The notes beneath the pieces were generated by a model. The model did no database searches. It saw only the letters and a program-made list of their open reading frames with translations, and was not told where the DNA came from. Positions 1 to 13,568 of a stretch of 64,000 nt of DNA are shown here, one piece after another. The DNA is taken from assembly GCF_025766255.1 (NCBI RefSeq), contig NW_026516728.1:62001-126000 (forward strand). Direction: 5' to 3'. Each line of letters begins with the position of its first letter. The stretch's first letter is position 1. This DNA comes from Zychaea mexicana (taxonomy: Eukaryota > Mucoromycota > Mucoromycetes > Mucorales > Lichtheimiaceae). The translations under genes were made by a program, and so were the position numbers.

Positions 1-1604
<1,604 letters not shown>

Positions 1605-3837
1605 CGCAGATCACTACCAAAAAATGTGAATGGAAATGTATGTGAGGTTGAGAGGTAGAAAAAAGAAGAAGGAAAAACAAAGGAAAGAAGGTTGCTTCAC
1701 ATTAGAAGCATCATGCCATCAACGCTTTCTATCACTAAATATTGCAAGGTGCAATCTTGTGGATCCGGTACCTTGCCGCTAAAATTCTAGCTGCTAAATA
1801 ACGAAAATTCGTACTAGATGTAATGCATATGCATTGGATAAGAAAAGACTAACCTCTATATGGTAGTGCATCCCTGTTTCTGCAGTACTACCTAAATCTT
1901 GTATATCAGTGGATATACACAACAACAACAATACAGTCGTGTGTGTTACGCCAATAGCTACAAGATACTGACACCATATGATGCCTAAATACAGCTTTAC
2001 GTTTCTGGAAGATAAATGGCTAAGTTATGCATATATAGAACGAGGTTTAACTTTTGCCTAATGTTTAAGCAAAGTGGTTCAAGCAGTGAATGTAAAGGAA
2101 TAGCGGTTGTCTTATTTTTCGTACATAACAGCTTTACTGCATTTTAAACTTTACTCCAACCAATTCTGCATTGCATATGCATAAGGGGCAGAGTAAGAGA
2201 ATTAGTGACACAGTAATCGGCCAATCGTTTACTTTTCTCACTGCATCGACAGGCGACAGCTTAGCATAACAAATGACATACGTAGTAGCTGTTTACATTA
2301 TACATGCAATTACTGCGACCAATAACGCCAGGGCACTAAGCCTTCCATTGAAGGTTTGAAAAATAAAATATATTTTTAGGCTACGTGCATTTACTAAATG
2401 GATATGTCACTTACGACAATGCAGAATATGTAATAAAACATTCGTTTTATCAATACAACACAGTGTAAGTACTCTAGTTACTTACATGGTTGTATCACAT
2501 GCGTGTTGGCCAAACGACAGATATTAATCATAGCAATATAGCTGCAATCACTTCTACGGACCATTCTATGACCAACTGTTTCATGTAAGTGGGCAGATAA
2601 GCAGCCACAATATCATTTGTTACGGGAAGTAGTCAACCTTCTTAGAGCTCAGCTAAACTCTACATGTTGATACGTATCATTAATAAGAACAAAGTGTAAA
2701 GTGGGAAAACCTCTAACGGACACGAAAGCAGGGTACATGCTATGCCATTTGATATTATTTTATACTCAGGTACGGCGGTAACTTAGCATGTATCACTAAA
2801 ACTGTTAGAGCTACCAAACACATGGAATTAAATCAGAGAATAATTTCAGTGAGATATATAGTTATTATAAAGCTCTATTATGGTTGTTTTCAGTTTCATT
2901 TTTCGAGCTCTTTGGACATTCTGTGGTATATCTGAAGTTTTGAACATTGACCAATACATGCAGCCTGATATATCATCTCTGCTGTTACATACTGTACAAC
3001 TCTCATATGTGCAAGAAGCGAAGAGAGAAGATGTCGATCGGTGGGAAAGAATCAGAACGCATAATACGTTCCAATGTGGTATTAAATTTAAAGTTTATAC
3101 GTACTCATACGCCACATGCAAGAAAATCAAATCAATAAGGGCACAAAACACTTCCTAATTACAGTATATAGGTGCTATGATGCTTGTTAAAACATGACAG
3201 TTCCTGTTGTTTGTCAAGAACATATACATATTACATTGAACGCCTGTAATTGTAGTTTTCCATTTTTCAAACTGGAAATGATATATGCTATATCTGCGGC
3301 CACCTTTTCGTATTGCTTGAGGACATCGAGCCCTCTGATGGAGCATTTACAACTTGCCAACAAGCTCTTACATTCTATGTACTATTTACGAGTGGAATGG
3401 TACACTCCAACTTTTTTTTGTTAATAATAGTGCTGAAATGACATTATGCTCGTAGGAACCCCTGTGGCTGTGGAATAGAAGTAAGCCATTAGGTTTGGTG
3501 ATAGGTCTTGCAAATTAAATATGACACTGTAATAGGATACGTACCGTATTTGATACATTCGGATTTACTACAACGTGTAAATCGTGCATGATACATCATA
3601 GCGCAGAGTTTGCTATCGTTCCCAATCATTTAGATCCAATGGTAGTGATTGGTAGCAGTCAATTTCATAAAAGATAAAGCTACAGAAATGGCAGCATGGA
3701 CATTGAAGCATGTCGAGATACTTGATTTTTTTAACTTTATAAAGCCTTAATGTATAATGCTGTAATTTATAACAGCTTATTATTATTTTTTCAGTCACAA
3801 TTTACTGGTGGTGCTTATCATGTGAGTATCTCCTTGA
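1605..3837. other. intergenic, no gene seen
   Basis: About 2.2 kb of AT-rich DNA upstream of the HPPD gene. Only short open frames (under 95 codons) occur and none resembles a known family. It must hold the HPPD promoter at its left end. I see no RNA gene or clear repeat. Confidence 0.6.
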
Positions 3838-4345
3838 TCTCCCAATGCTGAACATCTTTTTAGCCTCATTAACATGACCATGCTCGCAGAGCAGCATGAC
3901 GACACCTCAACTTGCAGAGCGCAAGGGATCATTCATCCCTATATGGGATATTGAAGTGTGGTCGTCCACAAAAAGAGTCCCTTACTATGTTAGAAATAGG
4001 ATGGTGTTAAAAGCTTGTGTTGTCCAGCTGCGGGTACTTATACTACACCATTTTGATATGGACCGCTCCAACAATCATGAGCGTTATCACCGCTATACTG
4101 GACATATACCACCTCGCTAAGGATTTGGCTTAGCGTCTCAAGAACATCGTGGACATAGTCTTCATCTTCCCGTTACCAGATATTTTCATCGTTGGCACAG
4201 GTATAGCTAGCAAGCAGAGCACCTTGACCAGTACTATTAAGGTCGTAACTTGGGTAGCAAACGTCTCCAAGTGTAGTGTCTGTGTGGTCACACCGCCAAA
4301 AATCGGCTTGTTGTCTTATCCTAAAATCTGGTATATATTTCAAGC
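3838..4345 (-). pseudogene. flavin-dependent amine oxidase (L-amino-acid-oxidase-like) relic
   Basis: Reading the minus strand in several frames gives, in the correct order, pieces of the C-terminal half of a fungal FAD-dependent amine/L-amino-acid oxidase. They are KPIFGGVTT (about 4300), then after a frame change YPSYDLNSTGQGALLASYT (about 4200-4260), EDYVHDVLETLSQI, AAGQHKLLTPSYF (about 3990-4030), GLFFVDDHTSISH (about 3945-3980) and GVVMLLCEHGHVNEAKKMF (about 3850-3905). In intact relatives the GLFFV-(G/D)-(E/D)-HTS segment contacts FAD near the protein end. In-frame stops follow ENIW, PSYF and the SAS segment, and at least one frameshift is needed, so no oxidase could be made. The N-terminal dinucleotide-binding GxGxxG part was not found; 4346-4680 may hold unrecognisable remains. 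Confidence 0.72.
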
Positions 4346-5723
4346 TCAATCCAAGCTTGCAAAAGTCTTAATACTTTAGTTTGTTGTTTGCTTGGCGTAG
4401 TGTGGAGGGTAGTTCTCGAAAGAAAGAGTTAAAGATTGTTAAATCAGCGAAAGTAATATGAAGTCATTATCTGTAGAGCCTGAAAAGTTGATGTGAGGAA
4501 AGAAAATGTTCTATGACGACTAGAGCTAGTAATAGAAGCAATATATGGTACCTTTAGGAGGACCCAGTTGTTGCGAATGACACTAAAAGGCACAGAAACA
4601 ATCACGCTACATATCAAACGCCTTCTTGGGATACGATCGGTTAGATATCAGCTTTTTCCACTGCACACTAAAAGTGTCATCGTCCTATTCAAAATCGACT
4701 CGTCCAGAATATAATCTTGTTGATCACAGCTACCGAATGATACGGTGATGGAGCCAGAACTAGCCGTAGACGTGCTGCTGCTATCGTCGCCATGATCGCT
4801 GTTTCTGCTTGGTAGTAGTCGCAGCGATTCTGGTGGAATACATCATTTTTCTTTGTTTCAACCCATTCGAGGAATACATTTGTCAAAGAATCACTTTGTA
4901 TTTGCGACTCTTCCATGTAGATACGGGATAATTCACGGCCAAGGACAAAGCCTCTTTATGAGAGTAGCAAAGTAGAATTAACAATAATCGATGTTTATAA
5001 AAGTAAGAATCATAAGAAAAAGGCGACAGAAAGTAATGATCGTTGATAGATGATGGAAGCCGTTAAGTATATATATATTGAGAGAAACAACTGCCCGTCA
5101 TGCGATGCTATGTAATGCAGCTACTCATGAAGCTTCTCTTTTCACGTCTTTCGTTCTTGCTGCCAAGACACAGCAGTAGTTCGAAAAAGACGGCGGACAA
5201 CAAGTAGGAGTCCACGAGATGCAACGCAGTATGCGTAAGTACTTCTACTATGATAAACCAGCAAACCGACATTTACCTGGGAGTCAGTACACTCTGTAAT
5301 TTTTATACGTCTTTGCATATGTTGCAATGCCACTGTCTCAAAATTTCAGAAATTGTTTTGTATGAGAATGACATATGAATGCAATGTACAATAACAATAC
5401 TATGCTGTTAGTGGAGGAGTAGACGAAAATGTATTATTGATAAAAACGATGGTACGATGGACACTGTACCCCAAGGGATATACTTGCTCGCCTCAGATCT
5501 AGAAATAGTGTGTGGAACTAAAAACAACCCTGGCTGGGCAGCAGGGGAAAAAGTTGAGGAGCTTTTATCAGGAGTAGTAAGAGAACAATGAACAATTCTC
5601 GTGACACAACAACAGCAGATGACCAGCTTAAACTAATTTCTTTTGCCGCCACAATAACCAAATAGAAGCTTCGCGTCTTTTTTTTTGTGCTTCTCACTCC
5701 TCCAAAGTATCAATTAACAACTC
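4346..5723. other. intergenic, possible further pseudogene debris; upstream region of the Ugo1-like gene
   Basis: No intact gene. The minus-strand open frame at 4689-4916 (75 codons) has no recognised similarity. The last few hundred bases before 5724 are A/C/T-rich and probably contain the promoter and leader of the plus-strand Ugo1-like gene. Confidence 0.5.
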
Positions 5724-7309
5724 ATGCCACCCGCCGATCAGAGCCATCCATTTGCGACATTTCCTGTGGCACCTGGTAAAGGTCTTCGACCCTACTACAC
5801 ACCTGGCCTGACCACCGACAATTACACGGCATTTGCGGGCCAAGTTGCCTCAGCAAACCCTTATTATGCTAACGAGCATGACGACCTTATCGATTCCCGG
5901 GCAGCTGCCCGTGAGCTCGTCAATTACACTGTACTCAAATACCTCACAACAGCCATGAGCTGCCCATTCGAAGTTTCGAAAACGCTTCTACAAGTTCAAT
6001 ATTTACCCCATGAAGATGCCGAGATTGTTGCTACGAGACAGTCGTCGTCGTCAGATGAACACGATCAAGAACAAGAATACAATGCCGAAGCAGAGGAGGT
6101 AGAAATTTGAACACACGCGCCCATATACATGGGAGATTCCACTCTATTTTTTTATTTTACACAGAATTGAAAGCAATATGTTTAAACTTATGCAAAAACG
6201 GTATATGTATATCGGAAAAGCAGCTTTCAGAAGAAGAAGGTGACGATGATGACGACTTTTATGGCACGGGTAACGCCAGCACTACCAACGCGACGACGCT
6301 GAACCACGACGACCCAGAATTCAAACAACACATGGACGTCGATGCAAACGGATACGTCATTCGTAAAAGCGTGTATGACGACGCGACGCGACCACCGTAT
6401 CAACTTAAACCACTCGATGGGGGTGTGTGGCAAGGCATGGGTCGACTCATGAAGCAGCCGCATGAAGGCTGGCGCGCCTTATTCAAGGGCCAGTACACCA
6501 ACTGGCTCTATGAAATTGCACACTTGTTCTTCCAACCTACGCTCGAGGGCACTTTAAACGATTTATTCGACTTGTATGACGATACCATTCCACTCGTACA
6601 CCTTGACCGTGTCGGTCCCAACCTTGCTACACTCGTCGGCAGTAACCTAATTGTTGGCTTCCTATTGAGCCCGCTCGAGTTGATCCGTACGCGGTTAGTG
6701 GTGCAGTCTGCATCCCCTCTGCACCGCAAATACAAAGGACCACTGCACGCACTCAAGACCATTCTCGCCGAGGAAGGAGGTCTCCGCGGCCTGTATCTTT
6801 CACCGCACCATTTGTGGCCTACACTGTTGTATCATACCATCACGCCACTTGTTCAAAACACAACGCCGCTGATCATTGATCGGCTGTTCAGGATTTCTGC
6901 AAACGACTCTCCATTTCTATACAGTTTGGCCGAGCTAGGACTGAATACGTTGGAAATTGCCATCACATTGCCCCTGGATACCATTCGCAAGCGCATGCAG
7001 TGCCAGATCCGCTCCCGAGTTCCTGGGAAGAAGCGCTTTGCGCCTATCGTCGCACTTCGACCGGTGCCGTATACGGGCGTCGTAGACGCATGTTATCGAA
7101 TTGTCAAGGAAGAGGGAGGACGAAGGAATAAGGGAAAAAAGCGTAGTATGATAACGGGCATGGGATTGCGTGGACTCTACCAGGGATTCAGTATGCAATG
7201 TACATCCAACGTTGTCCTGTTTGTGCTGCATGCTATCAATGGCGTTGAAGGTAAGGACAAGAACCCCTCTAAGAGAGTAATGAAGATGACTGATGAACGA
7301 TATGCATAG
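5724..7309 (+). CDS. UGO1: Ugo1-like mitochondrial outer-membrane fusion factor (mitochondrial-carrier fold)
   Basis: Ugo1 is a modified mitochondrial carrier in the outer membrane that links the Fzo1 and Mgm1 GTPases during mitochondrial fusion. Exons 5724-6098 and about 6224-7309 give roughly 486 residues (yeast Ugo1 is 502). The acceptor could instead be at 6221, which also keeps frame. The N-terminal part has LKYLTTAMSCPFEVSKTLLQVQY, here described by its Pro-Phe-Glu carrier signature. An acidic linker, interrupted by the intron, follows. The second half has carrier-like repeats with SPLELIRTRLVVQ and LPLDTIRKRMQCQ signatures and GGLRGLY / MGLRGLYQGF motifs. Degenerate carrier repeats plus the acidic insert favour Ugo1 over a transporter; an SLC25A46-like label would be equivalent. 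The gene converges on the cation ATPase 250 bp downstream. Confidence 0.85.
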
Positions 7310-7558
7310 ATGACTACGAAGACTTTTAGGACGTAAAGCAATAAATATAATCTTTAATAATAAGAAGCATGGTGTATTCGGTAATGTCTACTGACTAATA
7401 AGGGAGAATTATACATTGCGAGAGATAGGAGATAATGAGGTGGAGGATTTGGGGAATAGAAAGTTACATATGAATATATAATACAAATGCCCGGCTTTTT
7501 TGTTCTGTTATAATCTGTACAAGTTATTTGCTTTCAAACACCAGAACGTTTTATGTTT

Positions 7559-10500
7559 TTACTCGCTAGAAAGCCGACCAGCTTTTTCGTCATGCTCGGC
7601 TTGTTCGGTTTGCTGTCGGCGGGCAAGCTTTCGTCGGTGGGAGATTCTCTTAAAGTACTTCCAGATCTCGGTGATGGCCATGTAGATGAAGCAAGAAGCA
7701 AAGACCATACCCCATTCCCAGGAAATACCCTTGTGCTTGAATACGACAGTGTCGAGAACGGGCACGTAAAGAGCAATGAACATGAGACACATACAGCCGA
7801 CGGTAGACCACAAGAGGTAGTAGTTCTGGCGACGCTTGACCAATCCTTTCCACGTCCAGATGGGGTTCAACAAGTCACGGCAGGTGAAACCATGCAGCAA
7901 CACCATGATCGTCAGTGCAGCAAATACAGCGCCACGGGCCCTGAACACGACCTCGCAGGTATCATTGTATTCACCGTTACAATCAGTGCCAAGCGACTCG
8001 TGGCCATTGCCCCAGCCATAGATGACGACGATAAAGTTGAGCAGACAGATGATACCAATGACACTACCGTAAAAGATAATGTCAAGAACGTTGGGCCAGG
8101 CAAAGAGACCTTCGCTGGTAGGACGCGGGGGCACAAGCATCTGGTCGGGATGGACAGGTTCCAAGCCCAAGCTCATGGCAGGAGGCGAAGAGGTCAAGAT
8201 GTTGTTGAAAAGAATCTGCAATGGGGTCATCAAGAAGACGGATTCTCCATCTTTGATGAAACACAGACCGATGATAAGAGGAACAACTTCGGCGATGTTA
8301 CCAGTAACCATGTGGACGACGAAGCGGGAAATGTTGGCAAATACACGACGGCCTTCTTCAATGGCCTTGACAATGGTAGCAAAGTTATCATCGACGAGCA
8401 CAATATCGGCGGCCTGCTTGGCAACATCCGAGCCGTTTTGACCCATGGCAATACCAATATCTGCTTCCTTCAAACTAGGCGAATCGTTAACACCGTCACC
8501 CGTCATGCCAGCAATGCGCTTGCGTCGATGAAGAGCTTCAATCATCTTGACCTTGGTGTCGGGAGAGCAGCGAGCAATGACGAGAGGAAGTTGGGGCAAC
8601 GCGTCGACTTGTTCCTCAGTCAGTTTGTCGAACTTGGTGGCAGTCATGACGAGTTCTTCTTGCGGCTTGCCGTCAAGACCATAGCGTTCGGGCAGAATGC
8701 TGACTTCGCGGGCAATGGCGGTAGCAGTAGCAGCGTGGTCACCAGTCAACATGTGGACAGTGATACCGGCAAGGTGGCACTGCTCGACAGCTTCCTTGGA
8801 TTCGGCTCGTGGAGGATCGTAGATACCGACCAAACCCAAAAAGTTCATACCTTGCTCGATTTCCTCACGCTTAAAAGTTTCAGGGCCAACAGGACCTTCG
8901 GCCTTGACCTTGCGGATACCGAGCGACAGAACACGGAGACCGCCCTTGGCGAGCTCTTCGACTTGAGGCAAGACCAGTTCTTCGAGTTCACTGCCTTGCA
9001 TCGACTTGATTTCGTCTTCTTCGCTGTACTGCACACCAGCACAGGTGCCCAAGACACGTTCAGTGGCACCCTTGATGAAGGCATAGTAGGAACCGTCGGG
9101 AGCTTGAGCGAGGATGCTCATGCGCTTGATCGATGAATCGAAAGGATACTCGGCAATCAACTTCCAGTTTTCGCCCTTCTCCGACTTGGTGAGGGAAGGC
9201 TTACCCATCTGGACTTTGTGTGCAAACACTTGCAGGGCAACCTAATCCGCATTGGGTTAACTTCTTGCGTTCTTTGTGTTCCCCGAGACCCAGAAAACGC
9301 AACTTACCTCAGTTGGATCACCCATGCCGTGATAGTCACCCGTCTCCTTGTCCTTGCGGAGTTCGCTCATGTTACACAACGCACCAGTCAACGCCAACTG
9401 GTGCAAGCCTGATGTGAAGCCATCCTTGGTCATCACCTTGTCGTCGCTTTCGCGGGTAAAGTCGCCTTCGATCGAGAAACCAAGGCCGCCAACCTTGAAG
9501 AAGCCTTCGTCAGGACGCCACAAACGGGTCAGCACCATCTTGGACTGAGTCAGGGTACCGGTCTTGTCAGAGCAGACGTTGGTCACAGAACCGAGCAATT
9601 CAAGAGCAGAGATCTTGCGGACGAGAGCATTCGCTTTGGCCATGCTGTGGACACCAAAAGCCTGAGTCAACGTAACCACGGCAACCAGGGCTTCGGGAAT
9701 CGCAGAGATGGCAGTGGAAATGGCATAGAGGATTTGACCTTTTTCGATATTGAACTTGGCTACCGCGAATACAATGATGACGGAAATAATGGCAACCACG
9801 AGTAGAACGAGAGCCATACGATCCAGCGAGCGCTGCAGAGGAGTCTTGCGGCTGTCGTCGCTGTTCAACAGGCGAAGGGCGATCTTGCCAATTTCAGTTT
9901 GCATACCGGTGGCGGTGACAATGGCTTTACCACGGCCCTTGGTGAGGACAGTGCTGGAATACGTCATATTGACACGATCACCAAGCGGGATTTCAGAGCC
10001 TTCCAAGGTATCGATTCTAAAAGAAGATAGGGTGTTTTAGCTATCTCGGGTATTTTGTTTAACGAGGCTTCATACAAAAGAGAGACTTACACTTTGTTAA
10101 CAGGAACAGATTCACCAGTGAGCAAAGCTTCATCAATGTCCATGTTGAACGATTCGATCACACGACAGTCGGCGCCAACAACATCGCCAGCCTTGAGGAT
10201 GATGACATCGCCGGGAATCAACTCGCGTGTAGGTATAGTCTTGGATTGGCCATCGCGCACCACTTGACTGGTAGGCGAGGCCATCTGTCGAAGGGAATCC
10301 ATAGTCTTTTCAGCCTTGTACTCTTGGGCGAAGCCGACACCGGCGTTCAAGAACATGATGGCGCAAATAACAGCACCTTCAACCCAATCTTCAAAGACAA
10401 ACGAGACAACCTAAATGTGTTCCAGAGGTCAGTCAATCATGTTTGTTTGTCTGTTTGTATGCTGTCAGACTGCCCAAACTACGGGTGGAAATTTACCATT

Positions 10501-10988
10501 GCGACCAAAAGAATCAAGACCATGATATTGAAGAACTGCTTCAACAAGAGCTTGAATGGGTTGACACCGCCTTCGCCCTCCATTTCGTTGAAACCGGACT
10601 CTTCACGGCGAGCGTCAACCTCTTTTTGGTCCAAACCGTCTTCGAGGTCAGACTTCATCAGCTTGGCGACAGTCTCGAGATCCATGGTATGGTAGGGTGG
10701 GCCCTCGACTCGCTGCTCTTCGGTCTTGCGTGCCTTCCGCCGCTTGACGAGGTTGACCTTTTTCATGAGCACACTGCGGACGGAGCGCGCATCAAAGGAG
10801 ATACTACTCTGGCCCGTGGACGAGCGAGTAAGCGAACGTTGATTTATCTTTTCATGGTTGGCTTGACTAGTAGGAGCTGACTGATCGGCAAAAGTGATCG
10901 TAGTGTTCTGATTGTTCTGCTGACTACTGCTGTTGTTGTTGTTGTTGTTGTTGCTAGTGTTGATTTGCTCTTGCTTAGAATCGGACAT
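7559..10988 (-). CDS. ENA1: ENA-type (P2D) Na+/K+-exporting P-type ATPase
   Basis: An ATP-driven alkali-cation efflux pump of the plasma membrane, important under salt or high pH. Exons on the minus strand are 10497-10988, 10091-10410, 9308-10016 and 7559-9241, summing to 1067 residues, normal for fungal ENA. Visible in order are an Asn/Ser/Gln-rich N-terminus, the cation-ATPase N-terminal domain, the actuator motif DEALLTGES, the phosphorylation motif CSDKTGTLTQ (Asp about residue 421), the nucleotide-binding FIKGATERVL, then TGDHAATATAIA and MTGDGVNDSPSLKEADIGIA. Several hydrophobic helices and a basic C-tail follow. AEKTMDSLR after TM2 and GDPTEVALQVFA are typical of the ENA group. TM4 reads AISAIPEALVAV, with IPEAL rather than the IPASL-like sequence I recall from yeast ENA, so ion preference is uncertain. 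The start follows from the first in-frame ATG after an in-frame leader without upstream exon signals. Confidence 0.92.
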
Positions 10989-12113
10989 AAAGAAGCATGT
11001 ACGTCGCAGAAAATAGAAAGATAAAGAGGGAGGACGCTTGACGGGAACCGTATCTCGCTCATCTTTGAGCTTCTTTTATACATTTTTCGAAAATAGAAAA
11101 CGGGTTTCGGAACTCTTGCTGCTAATACTGTTTGCAGAAGCTTACCGGTTTTGAAACCTATCACATGATGCAGTCTTGGGGGGTGGGGGGCGGGGCGGGG
11201 GGTGAAGGAGCTCCAATTCCCCGATAAAGGGTGCACAGCAGAAAAAACACCAGGTCCATACTCCCCCCACCGTGGCACGGATGATTGGCGTACAGCGCTT
11301 GAGCCTTTGGCGCACACTTTCTATTTTCGGACACCATTGTTACTTTCCTCGCTTTCCATCCAACCTTTAGATCGCCCTTACCAGGATTTTGACAATTGCG
11401 AAACCAGCATCGTAGACTCGGTAAAACGGAATTCAAAAAGGCCCAATGACTATTGCTTACTTTATTGCTGCTGCTCTTGCGATCTGCCTAGCAGCCAGTG
11501 TCACTCTTACTTTGGGAGCAGTCTTTCTGCAAGCTTTGTATTCGCGCCACAGAATCAAGCGGGCTGCATTGCGTGCAAGAGGTGTCCTTATTTGTTAAAG
11601 GAGATGGTCTAGAAGTGATAGCGGAAAAACGGTAAATTCTTTTTGTAAACAGAAAAATAGAAAAAGTGGAGAAACATAGTTTGAGAGCAAAGCGGATGAG
11701 CACGAACGACGTTCCTTGTCATCATCATCATCATCTTTCCTTTCCGACGCGAGAATCAAAAAAAGGTACGACATTGAGAAAGATATCCTTCCCGACGGCC
11801 TTTGCTGCCCCGCCTTTGCTTGATTACGTCTTTTTTTTTTTTTTTTCTTACAAAAGTACTGCGCTTACCGGAATTGGTGTGTTCAACCCCATGGTGCTGC
11901 TTGACCATATATGGCAAGTCGAGCCAACGTGGTGTCCCATTTCCTTCCTTAGCTTCTCACAAGATAGGTTGCCATGGAAACTTCAGAAGACCTGCTGAGC
12001 AACAAACACACACAGCAGCCTCCATAGCACAACAGCACGATCACCCCAACTCAGCAAACTAGCCCAAATCGTGTGTTTTATTTTTTTTTCTCACGAAGAG
12101 GATCATCCATCCA
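10989..12113. other. intergenic; upstream region of the cation ATPase and 3' side of the CDP-DAG synthase-like gene
   Basis: About 1.1 kb without a gene. It holds the ENA-type ATPase promoter, including a guanine-run motif (listed separately), and poly-T tracts near 11830 and 12080. Short open frames on both strands show no family resemblance. Confidence 0.6.
11178..11203 (+). promoter_or_regulatory. G-run cluster (potential G-quadruplex / Mig1-like GC-box sites) upstream of the ENA-type gene
   Basis: Four runs of 4-6 guanines separated by single T, C or C bases lie about 190-215 bp upstream of the ATPase ATG. The arrangement fits an intramolecular quadruplex on the plus strand (the non-template sense relative to the minus-strand gene is C-rich). 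It also contains GCGGGG, the core of Mig1/CreA-type zinc-finger sites. Yeast ENA1 is known to be glucose-repressed through Mig1; carrying that over here is inference. Confidence 0.4.
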
Positions 12114-13568
12114 TCAACAAGAAAGCGAGTGTCTATAGGCAAATGTGAAGGCACCCATCAGCAATTGGCAGTCCATGCGGTCCGTCATTCCGCCATGACC
12201 TGGGATGAGTTGGTCAAAGTCCTTGATCCCAGATGCACGTTTGATGGCGCTTGCTAGGAACCCGCCAAAAGGTGCAGCGCACGAGGCGTAGATAGCGAGG
12301 ATGATGCCGTGATAAGGATCATCTTGCATCTGACTCGATTGTTAGTAGGGAGGACGACACTGCATGTTCACAATGCTTTGACATATTTCATCTTACCATA
12401 ACGCGTCCCAGCTAATGAGTATGTATTTGTTGTTTCAAATCCGTAATAAAAGTTAATAGATCGATCCCACATTAAAATTTTGCCTCTGTGACGATACCAC
12501 CACCACCACCAATGGAACATGAGGATTACCAGGAAGCCACAGCAAAGTGTAAGGATGCCGGCACCGACAAAGCCTTCCAGTGTCTTGTTAGGACTCAGCC
12601 GGAAAAGCGGTGTTCGTCCTACAGTTCGCCCACAGCCATAGGCAGCCACGTCGTTGCAGACGACCAGGAGCGTTGGAAAGACGAACCTAAATTTCCCTCT
12701 TTGTTATCAGCAGCAGGATGATGTGTAGTGGGCAAATCGGGGCATCTGTTTGAGTTTCACGAACCAGTTTACTCCGTGCAAGGTGTTTGTGATCACGAAA
12801 TACATCTGGACTGCCGTAAAGAAAACACACATGTGGATCCATCCGAAATGGATAAGTTGCTTTTGAACATGCTGCGGCTGTAGAGAACCAATGGAAACCA
12901 TGAACCCTTGATAATATGGCCATATACAGAGAGCACGAACATGCATCTAATTAGAACAGCCATGTTCTTGTTCCTGGGTCTGGTTGATGATGATATATAG
13001 AACGTACATAGAGTGTAAAGGATAATGCAAGAAAGTCGGTGGGGCTTCCAGATGCTTTCTGAGCTCACCCACAAAGTACTTATTCCGAAAGCTAGCCTTT
13101 TTTTTTAGGGTGTACGATATCACAAAGATAGAGATTAATTAGCTCATTAACCTTCTCCCGGATGGGTCGTGCTTCGTTGTAATGAATAGTACCAGTCCAT
13201 GAGTGCAGCAAAGTTGCTACCGTCTCCAATAGCATGATGATGACTTTGACCACCGTGATCGGCACACGCTATTTGTCGTAATTCCTGTTACAACCAGATG
13301 GCGCATATGATAGTAATTGTGGTACAAACAGATACTCTGAACTTTAGTATCTTATGGAAGTCTCCTCTCATGGGATCAAGTGCACGGGCCCCAGTGTATA
13401 AGGCTATATATATACTTCCAATGTCTCAAATGTTACCTGGAATACCTTGCATTCGATAGCAAACACCATTGCGAGAAGGCCGTATCGACCAAGCACAATG
13501 ACTACCAAGCCAAGCCCACCAGTCATACATACTCCAGCTACAAGACGTTGATAAGTGGTTCGTGCCAT
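12114..13568 (-). CDS. CDS1: CDP-diacylglycerol synthase (phosphatidate cytidylyltransferase), short divergent form
   Basis: Makes CDP-diacylglycerol from phosphatidate and CTP, feeding phosphatidylinositol and phosphatidylserine synthesis in the ER. The C-terminal signature is unmistakable: APFGGFLASAIKRASGIKDF followed by PGHGGMTDRMDCQ, with the Mg-binding Asp pair. Upstream are VVCNDVAAYGCGRTVGRTPL and LSPNKTLEGFVGA, and HFGWIHM in the helix region. A frame-consistent model is 13437-13568, 13193-13284, 13004-13091, 12765-12946, 12530-12686, 12397-12411, 12114-12329 (293 residues), but several splice sites are weak and the sixth exon would be only 15 nt. Eukaryotic enzymes have about 430-460 residues; the luminal loop after the LSPNKT motif appears shortened. 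A longer N-terminal exon (13660-13938, open to 13426) cannot be joined in frame; a run of nine A's is nearby. Could be a second, divergent copy or one that is decaying. Confidence 0.72.

Noticed and set aside
7553..9136. Long plus-strand open frame of 527 codons
   Set aside because: It lies exactly antisense to the last exon of the ENA-type ATPase, has no family motif, and is a by-product of that gene's codon use.
10930..10955. GTT-type trinucleotide repeat
   Set aside because: It is the poly-Asn stretch in the N-terminus of the ENA-type ATPase, not an independent repeat element.
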